Origin: JBBSDP01 sp963754335
GTDB taxonomy: Bacteria; Planctomycetota; Phycisphaerae; Tepidisphaerales; Tepidisphaeraceae
NCBI GenBank assembly: GCA_963754335.1
Contig: CAVWFQ010000010.1
Span: 1,488,001-1,552,000, forward strand
Reading direction: 5' to 3'
DNA length: 64,000 nt
Shown here: positions 27,261 to 35,603 of the stretch, piece by piece
How positions within the stretch are numbered: the stretch's first letter is position 1
How the letters are laid out: each line of letters opens with the position of its first letter
Translations under genes and position numbers: made by a program
The notes under the pieces: model-generated
The model's input: only the letters and a program-made list of their open reading frames with translations
Databases searched by the model: none
What the model was told of the DNA's origin: nothing

Positions 27261-29055
27261 ATGCAGATTCGTAACTTCTCGATCATCGCCCATATCGACC
27301 ACGGCAAGAGCACGCTGTCGGACCGCCTGCTGATGCGGGCCGGCGCGATCACCGAGCGCGAATTCCAAAACCAGATGCTCGATGACATGGATCTGGAACG
27401 CGAACGCGGCATCACCATCAAGGCGTCGGCCGTCACGGTCTTTCACGAGCACAAGCGGCGGAGCAGTTCATGCTCAATTTCATCGACACGCCCGGGCATG
27501 TCGATTTCCATTACGAAGTGCAGAAGGCGCTGCAGGCGTGCGAAGGGGCGATCCTGGTGGTCGATTCCACGCAGGGCGTGCAGGCGCAGACGGTCGCCAA
27601 CGCCTACGCGGCGGTCGAAGTCGGGCTGGAGATCATTCCCGTCATCAACAAGATCGATCTGCCCAGCGCCCGGCCGATTGAAGTGGCGGAAGAAATCGAA
27701 CAGGTGCTGGGCTTTCCGGCCGAGGATGCGATTCTCGTATCAGCCAAGACCGGACAGGGGATCGACGAGCTGATCACCAAGCTGTGCGATCAGCTTCCGC
27801 CTCCAAAGGGGTCGGCCGATCAGCCGACGCGGGCGCTGATCTTCGACAGCATTTACGACGACTATCGCGGCGTGATCGTTTACGTTCGCGTCGTCGATGG
27901 GGAATTGAAGAAGGGTCAGAAGCATTCGCCTGATGGGCATCGGGAAGGAATACCAGATCACCGATCTGGGCAAGCTGATGCCCCGGCCAAAGCAGGTGGC
28001 GACGATCGGGACCGGCGAGGTCGGCTTCATCGTCGCGGCAATCAAGGACCTGCACGATGTCCGCATCGGCGACACCGTAACCGATGCGGTCACACCCGCC
28101 GCCTCCGCCCTGCCGGGGTACAAGCCGATCCAGCAGATGGTCTACTGCGATTTCTATCCTGGCGGAAAGACGCAGTACGACGAGCTGCGCGACGCGATGG
28201 ATCGGCTGCAGCTCAACGATTCAAGCTTCACCTTTGCGCCCGAGTCGTCCGATGCCCTGGGATTTGGTTTCCGCTGCGGATTCCTGGGACTGCTGCACAT
28301 GGAGATCATCCAGGAACGGCTCGAGCGGGAGTTCAATATTGAAGTGGTGCAGACGGCCCCCACCGTGACTTATGAAATGCTGATGACCGACGGGAGCGAC
28401 CAAGCGCATCGACGCCCCCAGCGAGTTGCCGAACCTGACGCATCTGGTCGAAATTCGCGAGCCGTATCATCGTGATGAACCTGATCCTCCCCAGCGACAG
28501 TGTCGGGGCGCTGATGAAGCTGTGCGAGGACCGGCGCGGCATTTACCAGAAGACCGAATACATCGGCACCACACGCGTGATCCTCGTCTATGAAATGCCG
28601 CTGGCCGAGGTGATTTACGATTTCTATGACCGGCTCAAATCCGCCACGCGCGGCTACGGCACGATGGATTTCGACTTCATCGGCTTCCGCATCGGCGACC
28701 TGGTGAAGATGGACATTCTCGTCAACGGCGATCGCGTCGATGCGCTCAGCATGATCGTGCATCGCGACCATGCCGAGGCGCGCGGCCGGCGGCTGCTGGT
28801 GCGACTGAAGGAAGAGATCGACCGGCATCTGTTCGAGATTCCCCTGCAGGCCGCCATCGGCGGCAAGATCATCGCCCGCGAGACGATCAAATCGGTCGGC
28901 AAAAACGTGACCGCCAAGTGCTACGGCGGCGACGTGTCTCGAAAGCGCAAATTGCTTGAAAAGCAGAAGGAAGGCAAGAAGCGCATGAAGCGGGTCGGGT
29001 CAGCGTTGATATTCCGCAGGAAGCGTTCATGGCCATCCTCGAACCGGCGGATTAG
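27261..29055 (+). CDS. lepA: Elongation factor 4 (LepA), interrupted by about five frameshifts
   Basis: Ribosome-dependent GTPase that back-translocates or remodels stalled ribosomes. All regions of the about 600-residue protein are present in order: G1 'AHIDHGKSTLSDR', G2 region 'DLERERGITIKA', G3 'IDTPGHVDF', G4 'NKIDLP', 'GFGFRCGFLGLLHMEI', 'RGYGTMDFDF' and the C-terminal 'AKCYGGDVSRKRKLLEKQKEGKKRMK' region. The frame changes near 27455, 27920, 28397, 28465 and 29000, and the true end ('PQEAFMAILEPAD') is at 29055. At 27455 restoring one G re-joins the protein. LepA is almost universal, so sequencing indels are far likelier than decay. Confidence 0.9.
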
Positions 29056-29433
29056 CCCCGATAACAACGTGATCGCAGCACAGGTGGCGGCTGCCATTCC
29101 GCCGCGGCAAATAATTTCTGCTTTTTTCGACAAGGTTCTTTAAACCGCCCCAAAGCAAACAACGATAAGGCTCTTGGGTCAGCTCGCCATGGAGTACGGG
29201 AGGCGGTGAGCGAGGACCAGGCCGATGACGAGGACCGCGTAGGTTCGTGATCCCGTCGCCCGCTTGAATTGCCGGCCGCTGTCGTGCCCGACCTGGCCGG
29301 TCCAAAATAAAACTGCGCGTCATTGTGATTTGGATCGGCGCGTCCCGGGCTCAACGGAGCGCCTGGTCCGCGGTTCTGGTTTCGATCTGCAGGATCGATT
29401 CTGTGAGGTTTGGCTCTGTCGGGAGGAAGCGAG
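29056..29433. other. Intergenic, no gene seen
   Basis: The 378 bp after lepA show no supportable coding frame and no strong terminator. The only notable feature is the Shine-Dalgarno GGGAGGA just before the STAS gene. Confidence 0.5.
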
Positions 29434-29717
29434 ATGGATTCTGGAGAAATTGCCTTTGTTCACGAGGAGGAATGCTTTCGCCACAAGCATGCCCTGAGGA
29501 TATACGAGCAGGCGCTGCGCGCCCGGAAGCTCAGACCGTGGTCATTGATCTGGCAAACGCGACCGACGCAACCACCAGCGCCTTTGCCCGGCTCGTGCTG
29601 CTTCGCCGCGCCTTGCGACGCGTCGGCCGCGATCTGATTCTTTCCGGCCTGCACGACCGCACGGAATTCCTGTACGAGATCAACCGTCTGGACGCCGTCC
29701 TGCCGAGGGTGGGGTAG
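29434..29717 (+). CDS. STAS-domain (anti-anti-sigma factor-like) protein, frameshift near 29520
   Basis: About 94 residues after repair. ATG 29434 follows GGGAGGAAGCG. The start ('MDSGEIAFVHEEECF') and the second-frame remainder ('AQTVVIDLANATDATTSAFARLVLLRRALRR') fit a STAS fold: a strand ending 'VVIDLANA', then the loop and helix where SpoIIAA-type proteins carry the phosphorylatable Ser/Thr (here DATTSAF), then 'GRDLILSGLHDRTEFLYEINRLDAVLP'. STAS proteins bind anti-sigma kinases or act in stressosome-like switches. The partner kinase is not adjacent. The frame break at an Ala/Arg-rich run looks like an indel. Confidence 0.75.
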
Positions 29718-29722
29718 GAGGA

Positions 29723-29855
29723 GGAAGAAGCCAGAAGCCAGGAGCCAGGAGCCAGAATTCAGAAGCGGACGTATTCCGAATCTTCTGGATTCTGGCTCCG
29801 GGCTTCTGGCTTCTGGCTCCTGGCTTCTGGGTCCTGGCTCCTGGCTTCTCCGCCC
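29723..29855. repeat. AGCCAGGAG-word inverted repeat
   Basis: The left arm is built of 'AGAAGCCAGGAGCCAGG' words (about 29728-29763). The longer right arm (29781-29848) is the complementary 'TTCTGGCTCCTGGCTTCTGG' series. It could form a very stable hairpin. Short-word repeats of this kind occur between genes in PVC genomes. Confidence 0.85.
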
Positions 29856-29920
29856 GCTGCATCCCGACCCCGAATGTGCCGATAGTGATAGCAGTTACGA
29901 CGTTCCTGAAGGAGGACGAT

Positions 29921-30391
29921 TTGCGCGGAATTCAAATTGGCCAATTGCTGATCGAACAAGGCGTGCTGACCGACGAGCAAGTCAAGCACATTCTACAGGT
30001 GCAGAAGCTCTCTCACCGTCCGTTCGGAGACCTGGCCGAGCGGCTCTTCGGAATCAGCCCGAAAGCGGTGGAGGACGCCTGGGTGGAACAATACCTCCGC
30101 GTCGCCGGCGTCGTCGATCTCGATGACCAGGAAGTGGAAACCGATTGCCTGCGCATGCTCAATCGCCGGCAGGCCTGGCAGTTCCATCTGCTGCCGCTCA
30201 ACCGCGACGAGGTGCAGGATCTGAGCATGGCGACGAGCGCCGAGAACCTGGTCCGCTCGGTCAATTTCACAACGCGAAAAATCGACGAGCCGATCAACTT
30301 CCTCATCGCCGAGCGGACGCAGCTCCGCGAATTCCTCATGAAGCACTATCCGGTTCCGGAGTTCCTGGCTCAATTCGCCGATAGCCTTTGA
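29921..30391 (+). CDS. GspE/PilB N-terminal-domain-like protein
   Basis: About 156 residues from TTG 29921, chosen because AAGGAGG lies 4-5 nt upstream; an in-frame GTG at 29876 overlaps the preceding repeat and lacks a ribosome site. The sequence matches the N-terminal (MshEN-type) domain of type II secretion/type IV pilus ATPases: 'IQIGQLLIEQGVLTDEQVKHILQVQ' followed by a second helical-bundle module ('LNRRQAWQFHLLPLNRDE'). No ATPase domain follows, so this is a stand-alone regulatory or c-di-GMP-binding-type domain (inference). It lies between two long inverted repeats. Confidence 0.72.
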   Translation: MRGIQIGQLLIEQGVLTDEQVKHILQVQKLSHRPFGDLAERLFGISPKAVEDAWVEQYLRVAGVVDLDDQEVETDCLRMLNRRQAWQFHLLPLNRDEVQDLSMATSAENLVRSVNFTTRKIDEPINFLIAERTQLREFLMKHYPVPEFLAQFADSL

Positions 30392-30398
30392 ACCGCCG

Positions 30399-30575
30399 GC
30401 GCAGAAAATTCCAAATCCCAAGCACCAAATCCCAAATAAATTCCAAAGTCCAAATTCCAAGGACCAAACAAGATACAGCGGAATGAAGCAGCGCTCTCCT
30501 GTTTGGAATTTTCCCCTTTTGGTTTTTGGAATTTATTTGGGATTTGGTGCTTGGAATTTGGAATTTGCCCCGGCG
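30399..30575. repeat. AAATTCCAAATCCCAA-word inverted repeat
   Basis: The left arm at about 30398-30470 is a series of 'CCAAATCCCAAGCACCAAAT' and 'AAATTCCAAAGTCCAAAT' words. The right arm at about 30505-30570 is its complement ('TTTGGGATTTGGTGCTTGG'). It separates the convergent genes ending at 30391 and 30578 and could act as a bidirectional terminator. Confidence 0.85.
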
Positions 30576-30577
30576 CC

Positions 30578-32187
30578 CTATTCTCCCAGAAAGATCGAAG
30601 CTGACGGCCAATCCTGATTCTTCGGCGCCGGAGATATGGCCGGCGGAAGCATCACTTCGGCCCGATCGTCCTGGTATACGCTCTTCCATCCAAGCCGCGC
30701 CAGGGTCTCGTGGAACTGACTGTGACGGAGGGGCAGGACCGCGGCGTCGGCTTCCACTTCACCCAGAAACTGCAGGCGCTCCGTCTCTTCCCCCAGGTAA
30801 GTGGCCCGCCAAAAATCCGGCGTGAAGACCTGCGTTCGTCCGTCGACAAACGTTTGATATTTTTCCCCGAGTTTCCACTCGAGATATCCGCCCCAATCAA
30901 ACTCATTGATGATCCGGTGCGATTGCGGCTTGACCTGCCGGGCCACGTAGTCGGCTGCGGAGCAGGGATAGCCGGCTGTTTGCGGGCCGTTGCGGTTGAG
31001 CCAGACCGCGAGCGTCTCTTGGCTCCTGGGAAAGGAGCGGAAAATGCGCCAAACCCCAACGACAAGGCACGCGCTCATCAATGCACAGAGGGCCGGGCGT
31101 CCCAATAGCCTGTCGGACAGGGTCGGCAGCGCGGCTGCGAGGATCGGCGCTGCGACGATGGCGAAGACCGCCGCGAAGCGCCCAGGCGCAGCAGCAGCAG
31201 GCAGCTTGCCGCCATCCAGAGAATTTCTCCGGCCCGCAATCGCTCGCGACTGGCCCAAACCCGCCAGACGAACACCAGCACCGCGCCGGCCGCCACCGGG
31301 CCGGCCGCGCCGTGGAAGAACGGTTGCATTTCGCGGATGAAGGGTCCGGAGACCATAGGGTCGCCGAATTGATAATGAATGGCGGCGCCGATCACGCCGG
31401 GAAGCATTGGCGTCGCGATGCAGGCAAAGCCGCTGCACATCAGCAGCAGCGCATATCGCTCGACCCGGCGATCATTTTCCGAACGCTCGGCCGGATTGTC
31501 GGTTCGTCCCCGTTCCCAGATCGCGCCACCAAGAAGCGTTAGAAACCAGAGAGGGACGAGCAGCGCGTAAAGGTGAATGTTCACCATCAGCATGGTGATG
31601 GGGATCACGGCCCAGACAACAACCGTCTTCTCCCCGCGCTGGCGGTCGCGCACGATCAGCCAGGCGCAGGCGGCAAGCAGAACCAGCGCCGCGGTCACCG
31701 GCCGATAGCTCAGGTAGGGAAGCGCCAGCAACGCGCCAAACGCCGTACCCACCGCCGCCCGAAGCGCCCCTGGAGAAGCGACATCCGGATGGCGGAGATG
31801 GTCGTCGGCTCCCCACTCCTCCCCCGCCGTTCGCACCCGGCAGGCGAGGGCAATGAATATGACAAAAGCCGATTGCAGCAACGCCTGTGTGGCCACCGCT
31901 CCCCGCCATCCCGAATGCGCCCAGAGCCAGCGCATCGCCAGTTCCGCCAACCACGAGTAAGGCGTCCAGGGAACCTGCGTTGAAGCGAACGAGAGCCGAT
32001 CGACCAGCGGACCAATGCCGTCGTGGCGGAGCTGTTCCGCCACCCGCAGGTGCCAGAAAAGGTCCGGATCGAGCGTGTCGGCGAGGATCGCCTTTCCAGC
32101 CACCGGTAGAAGTATCAGACCGATCGCCAGGAGAAATCCAAGACGAGTCCGCCGCTCCGCTCCAGGTCCAAGCGCAAACGCCCGCAT
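30578..32187 (-). CDS. Polytopic membrane protein, glycosyltransferase-39-like, frameshift near 31170
   Basis: About 537 residues when repaired. ATG 32187. About 10-12 hydrophobic helices. The first extracytoplasmic loop holds 'LDPDLFWHLRVAEQL', an acidic motif resembling the GT-C (ArnT/PMT/Dpm-using) loop, and 'LSYRPVTAALVLLAACAW' is typical of such proteins in planctomycetes. The frame changes near 31170 inside a Leu/Arg run, and the second part ends in a soluble domain ('INEFDWGGYLEWKLGEKYQTFVDGR'). The likely role is transfer of a sugar from a lipid carrier; substrate unknown. It is divergent from the HutX-like gene. Confidence 0.7.
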
Positions 32188-32340
32188 ATCATTATCTTCG
32201 GCAACTTTGCTTTCCCACCGGTAACAGCTTCTATAGCTTCGCAACAATTCGCGCTTTTTTGCCCGGGAATTGAATAACCGTTGCCCGTTGGAGCATTCAG
32301 GCGGGTTTACGCTTAACATTTCGCGTCTGCCGACAAAGCC

Positions 32341-32886
32341 ATGGCTAACGAGGAAATAAGGATGATGGAGCTGCCGAACATTGAACGGGCCCAGCGAATC
32401 CGCCAGGCCCTTCTTCAGGATCGTCGCAAGATGACCGTGCAACTCGCGCGCGAACTGGGGGTGCCGGAAGTGGAAGTCATTCGCGCCCTGCCAGACGGGT
32501 CGGCGGTTGAACTGGACCCGGCGCGTTGGGAGCTATTGGTGCGCCGACTGGAAGCTGTGGGACAAGTGCACGTGATCGTCACCAACGGCGCGGTAACGCT
32601 TGAGTCGTTCGGCCAATTCGGAAACTTCAGCACGTTCGGGGAATATTTCAACGTGCAAAGCAAATCGATCGACATGCACATTCGGCCGAGTCAGATTCAC
32701 GCGATCTTCGCGGTGAAGAAGCCGGGCCATCTCGACGGCGTCAATACACTCAGCATCCAGTTTTACGATCGCAACGGCATGGCGGCATTCAAAGTGTTTT
32801 TCACGTTTGGCGGGAAGGAACCGGGCGGGGAAAGGGAGGCTCATTTTTCAGCAATTGTTGATGAATTTCGACTAGGGGCGGGATAG
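32341..32886 (+). CDS. HutX/ChuX-like haem-utilisation carrier protein
   Basis: 181 residues (a start at 32362, after GAGGAAATAAGG, would give 174). The family is about 165-180 residues. Seen here: helical start 'RIRQALLQDRRKMTVQLARELGVPEVEVIRALP', then a beta-rich domain 'VTLESFGQFGNFSTFGEYFNVQSKSIDMHIRPSQIHAIFAVKKP' and 'GVNTLSIQFYDRNGMAAFKVFF'. This order matches ChuX/HutX intracellular haem-binding proteins, which carry or store haem and may assist its degradation. No haem transporter or receptor is adjacent, so its context here is isolated. Confidence 0.75.
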   Translation: MANEEIRMMELPNIERAQRIRQALLQDRRKMTVQLARELGVPEVEVIRALPDGSAVELDPARWELLVRRLEAVGQVHVIVTNGAVTLESFGQFGNFSTFGEYFNVQSKSIDMHIRPSQIHAIFAVKKPGHLDGVNTLSIQFYDRNGMAAFKVFFTFGGKEPGGEREAHFSAIVDEFRLGAG

Positions 32887-32925
32887 CGTTCAACTCGTCA
32901 ACCAAATACCGTTCGTAATGATGAA

Positions 32926-33716
32926 TTACCAATACGCCTGGTATTCGCCACCCTGGGATGCACTGTATCTGTGCATGTCCGACTCGCTTTGCCATCGAAC
33001 CGAACCATCCAGGTAGGCGACATTGCCCCCCTCATTTCCGAACAAAGCCGGGTCAGTGTACCCAGGCCCATAAACCAATCCATGCCGTCCATGCGGTGCC
33101 CAGGAGAGTCCGCTGCTCAGAAAAGTGAAGTCGCATGCCAGTGGCAGGCTTGACCCATCCGGCAGGACCGGCGCGCGGCGACCTGATAAAACTGATCCGA
33201 TGTCTTCTGAGGGCTGAGCCAGGGAATGCCCGGCCAAGTCGCGGACGAATGTCCTGCAAGATAGTTATAGCCGATCACCCATCCGTAGGGCGGGCCGTAG
33301 TAAACGTTAATGTAATCGCCGAAGACTCCGCTGGTCGCGATGTTCGGACAGGTGAGGATCTGCGTCGTCGCGCCGTTCGTTCCGTTGGCCGAGGAGGCTT
33401 GAACCAGATAATCGTGCAGGTTGTCTGAAATCCAGGGAATGTGCTCGTAGCCGTCCGCAATGGGAGGCAAGTTGCGTTTCCCGCTTGGCAACGCCCCTTT
33501 GCACTCGTTCGCATACGAAAACAGGAGCATCGAAAACTGATGGAGGTTACTGCCACACTGCACGCGCCGGGCCTGCTCCCGGGCTCGCGACAACGCGGGC
33601 AGCAGGAGAGCGATCAGCGTCGCGATGATGCCGATTACCACGAGCAACTCTACAAGACTAAACGCCTTCCGACGACGCACGCGATCTCCCGCATGATTTT
33701 GAAACGACAGGGTCAC
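32926..33716 (-). CDS. DUF1559-like prepilin (type II pseudopilin, DG C-terminal motif), frameshift near 33180
   Basis: About 263 residues. A short basic leader is followed by the class III prepilin cleavage and helix motif 'AFSLVELLVVIGIIATLIALLLPAL'. The Gly-type cleavage position is not canonical (Ala before Phe), but the helix is textbook. The C-terminal part, in another frame from about 33180, ends with 'GNEGGNVAYLDGSVRW', the DG motif of planctomycete DUF1559-type proteins. Members are exported and probably form short pseudopilin fibres or surface filaments. The frame change is collinear and probably an indel. Confidence 0.82.
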
Positions 33717-33964
33717 AGCTCAGAGTGCTTCACCAAACAACGAGAAATGAATCAACTTCGTCCTACATCTTAATCTCAACTCTGTCTAAAGCCAAGCCTA
33801 AAGATCGCGGGAATGATGAAGCGGCGTTGAGCCCGGCAAATCTCCCATCGATTATCGGCCTTCCGAGGATGCCGAAGCATGTGAGGAATATCCGGCCATT
33901 CTGACGGTGGCTGTAATATCAGCGTCTAAACCGTCAAGCGCTGCCCGTCGATGATGGATGAAAG
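33717..33964. other. Intergenic, no gene seen
   Basis: Nothing supportable in about 250 bp between the divergent prepilin and small membrane-protein genes. Confidence 0.5.
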
Positions 33965-34111
33965 ATGGTCCCCTCTGAACCACCCGAAATTTACGCCGCC
34001 AGGACACGCAAAGAGCGGCTGTTCTTATACGTCATCGCAACGCTCTTCGCAGTCGCTTTTCTGGTCGCGGCCATTGGAATGCTCGTTGAAGAAGCCGCCG
34101 GAAGATCCTGA
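33965..34111 (+). CDS. 48-residue single-pass membrane protein (possible)
   Basis: ATG 33965 is preceded by GATGAAAG. The peptide has a basic cytoplasmic start ('AARTRKERL') and one strong membrane helix ('LFLYVIATLFAVAFLVAAIGML'-type, residues about 19-40). A neighbouring frame continues past the stop with acidic and aromatic residues ('DGRFDFAEQFFRE') until the tRNA gene, so this could be the start of a longer protein cut by an indel. I recognise no family. Confidence 0.45.
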   Translation: MVPSEPPEIYAARTRKERLFLYVIATLFAVAFLVAAIGMLVEEAAGRS

Positions 34112-34302
34112 TGGCCGTTTCGATTTTGCAGAGCAATTCTTCCGCGAAACGGCCGCTTTCCGACTCCAATCCAGTGCACTGATCGCGCTCGAAAAGCCGA
34201 AATCGTTTTCAATGCGGCGCCGAATCGAAGTCGGCGTCGAGCTTGACCGATCGTCCGTTGCGGATAGGATTCAGATCCAAGATCGACCCACGCTGACCAT
34301 AC

Positions 34303-34373
34303 AGGGGTATGGTGTAACGGTAGCACAGCAGTCTCTGAATCTGCTTGTCTAGGTTCGAATCCTAGTACCCCTG
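34303..34373 (+). tRNA. tRNA-Gln (anticodon CTG)
   Basis: Full cloverleaf: acceptor AGGGGTA/TACCCCT, D stem GTGT/GCAC with loop AACGGTA, anticodon loop CTCTGAA with CTG at its centre, 4-nt variable loop, T stem CTAGG/CCTAG around TTCGAAT, discriminator G. CCA is not encoded. The 31-39 pair is a T-T mismatch, otherwise regular. Confidence 0.95.
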
Positions 34374-34575
34374 CTTCCTTTTTCCCGCCAAAGCTGTTGT
34401 GGAATTCCCCGCAAAAAATCGCAGTTCCTTACTTTTGCCCCCAACGCCCCCGCGGCAGTCTGGGGCAAATTGGGGGCAGCATTTCTGGTGCATCGCACCT
34501 GCATGGGAAGGTGATTAACGAATTGATTGCGTGACCGAATCCCTCGACCGTTAACCCACCACAATCGTCCCATCC
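34374..34575. other. Possible attachment-site remnant downstream of tRNA-Gln
   Basis: Directly after the tRNA is an unusual stretch with repeated GGGGCA/TGCCCC words ('TTTTGCCCCCAACGCCCCC', 'GGGGCAAATTGGGGGCAGC'). Similar G/C-run sequence is often left at the ends of integrase genes inserted at tRNA 3' ends (from memory). No integrase gene is in the window, so this is suggestive only. Confidence 0.3.
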
Positions 34576-34839
34576 CTACCGCCAATGTCCCCGTACCCAG
34601 ACCCAGCCATGCGGACGAGGGGCCCAGACTCCGCCAATCCAAACCGCGCCTAGATACGGCGCCGGTGGGGCAACCTCCACCACGGGGGCGGGAGCCGCTC
34701 CGTAAACGGTCGTGTACGACGCGGGTACAGTTGTGGGCGCGGCGGCGGGAACGTACACGGTTTGTTGCGGCGGCGGCGATTGATAACAGCCGGTTAGCAG
34801 CAATGGCGGAATCATCGATGCAAGCAATCTGCGATACAT
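34576..34839 (-). CDS. Small lipoprotein with YXWXW/BcpO-like C-terminus
   Basis: 87 residues from ATG 34839. Signal peptide with lipobox 'PLLLTGC', so the mature protein is lipid-anchored. It is followed by a Pro/Ala/Val-rich linker ('PAPVVEVAPPAPYLG') and an aromatic tail 'WAPRPHGWVWVRGHWR', resembling the WVWVxGHW repeats of YXWXW (BcpO-related) proteins. Function unknown; such tails occur in envelope proteins. No ribosome site is clear. The 333 bp upstream (34840-35172) hold no supportable gene. Confidence 0.72.
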   Translation of the reverse strand: MYRRLLASMIPPLLLTGCYQSPPPQQTVYVPAAAPTTVPASYTTVYGAAPAPVVEVAPPAPYLGAVWIGGVWAPRPHGWVWVRGHWR

Positions 34840-35172
34840 GGGTTTCTCACTTTCATCTAAATGGCTCCGGCGACAATGAGAGGTCTGCGGGCGATTTACT
34901 CCTGGCGGCGCAGTGTTCTGGAACGATGCTGTTGCCGCATAACCTCCAGCTCGCGTTTGCGCGGCAAACATCGGGCCAATTCCGATTACGGAATAGTTCG
35001 CCTGACGGCCCCCCCCTCGAACGGCTGAGATTTGATCGTGCTGGCGCAATCCGCAGCCATCGCAACCAGGCGTGTCCGCGCGGTCAAGTCTTGGCCCGCC
35101 ATTCGTTAGAGCAGGTGCTTGCCATTCTGGAAGAATAGTGGACAGCACGAGTCGATGTAACTCGACAGACGG

Positions 35173-35580
35173 TCAAGCCGAAGAAGGCGCGGCATTGCCT
35201 GTCGAAGGCGTTGACAAACGTTCGAGCTCTTCGATCGAAACATCTGGCAGCGACTCCAATAGCGCGCCGATTTCATGCGCAACCGTGGCGCATTGGCGCA
35301 GTGCAAGATCCGGCTGCTGATCGATATTGAATTGCTCCAGGACGCCGACATCAACCCCGATCGAACCGGAGAAGGCCGAAACCAATCCGCGCAGATTGTG
35401 GGCTGCAAGCCGAAGTTCCCCCCCGTCTTGACGCTGGGCGGCGTCGCGCACGGCGGCAAGCCTGGCGGGTGCGAGCATTTCGAAGGATTGGATCATCTTT
35501 TGCAACAGGACCGGATCGCCGCCGCATCCCGCGAGCAATGTTGTCGGGTCGATCAGCGTTTCGGAGGTTTGCGTCGTCAT
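35173..35580 (-). CDS. Hpt (histidine phosphotransfer) domain protein
   Basis: 135 residues. Single Hpt four-helix bundle. The phospho-acceptor is His61 in 'LRLAAHNLRGLVSAF', equivalent to the usual AHxLKG motif with Arg replacing Lys. It would receive phosphate from the receiver domain of the hybrid kinase encoded 23 bp upstream on the same strand and pass it to a response regulator such as the divergent NtrC-type protein at 38375 (inference from neighbourhood). The gene has a clear start and normal length. Confidence 0.85.
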   Translation of the reverse strand: MTTQTSETLIDPTTLLAGCGGDPVLLQKMIQSFEMLAPARLAAVRDAAQRQDGGELRLAAHNLRGLVSAFSGSIGVDVGVLEQFNIDQQPDLALRQCATVAHEIGALLESLPDVSIEELERLSTPSTGNAAPSSA

Positions 35581-35603
35581 TGAGTAACTCCGTTATATCT
35601 TTC

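Noticed and set aside
34576..35148. 190-aa version of the YXWXW lipoprotein
   Set aside because: The extra N-terminal part lacks a signal peptide and has shadow-like composition; the ATG at 34839 gives a perfect lipobox.
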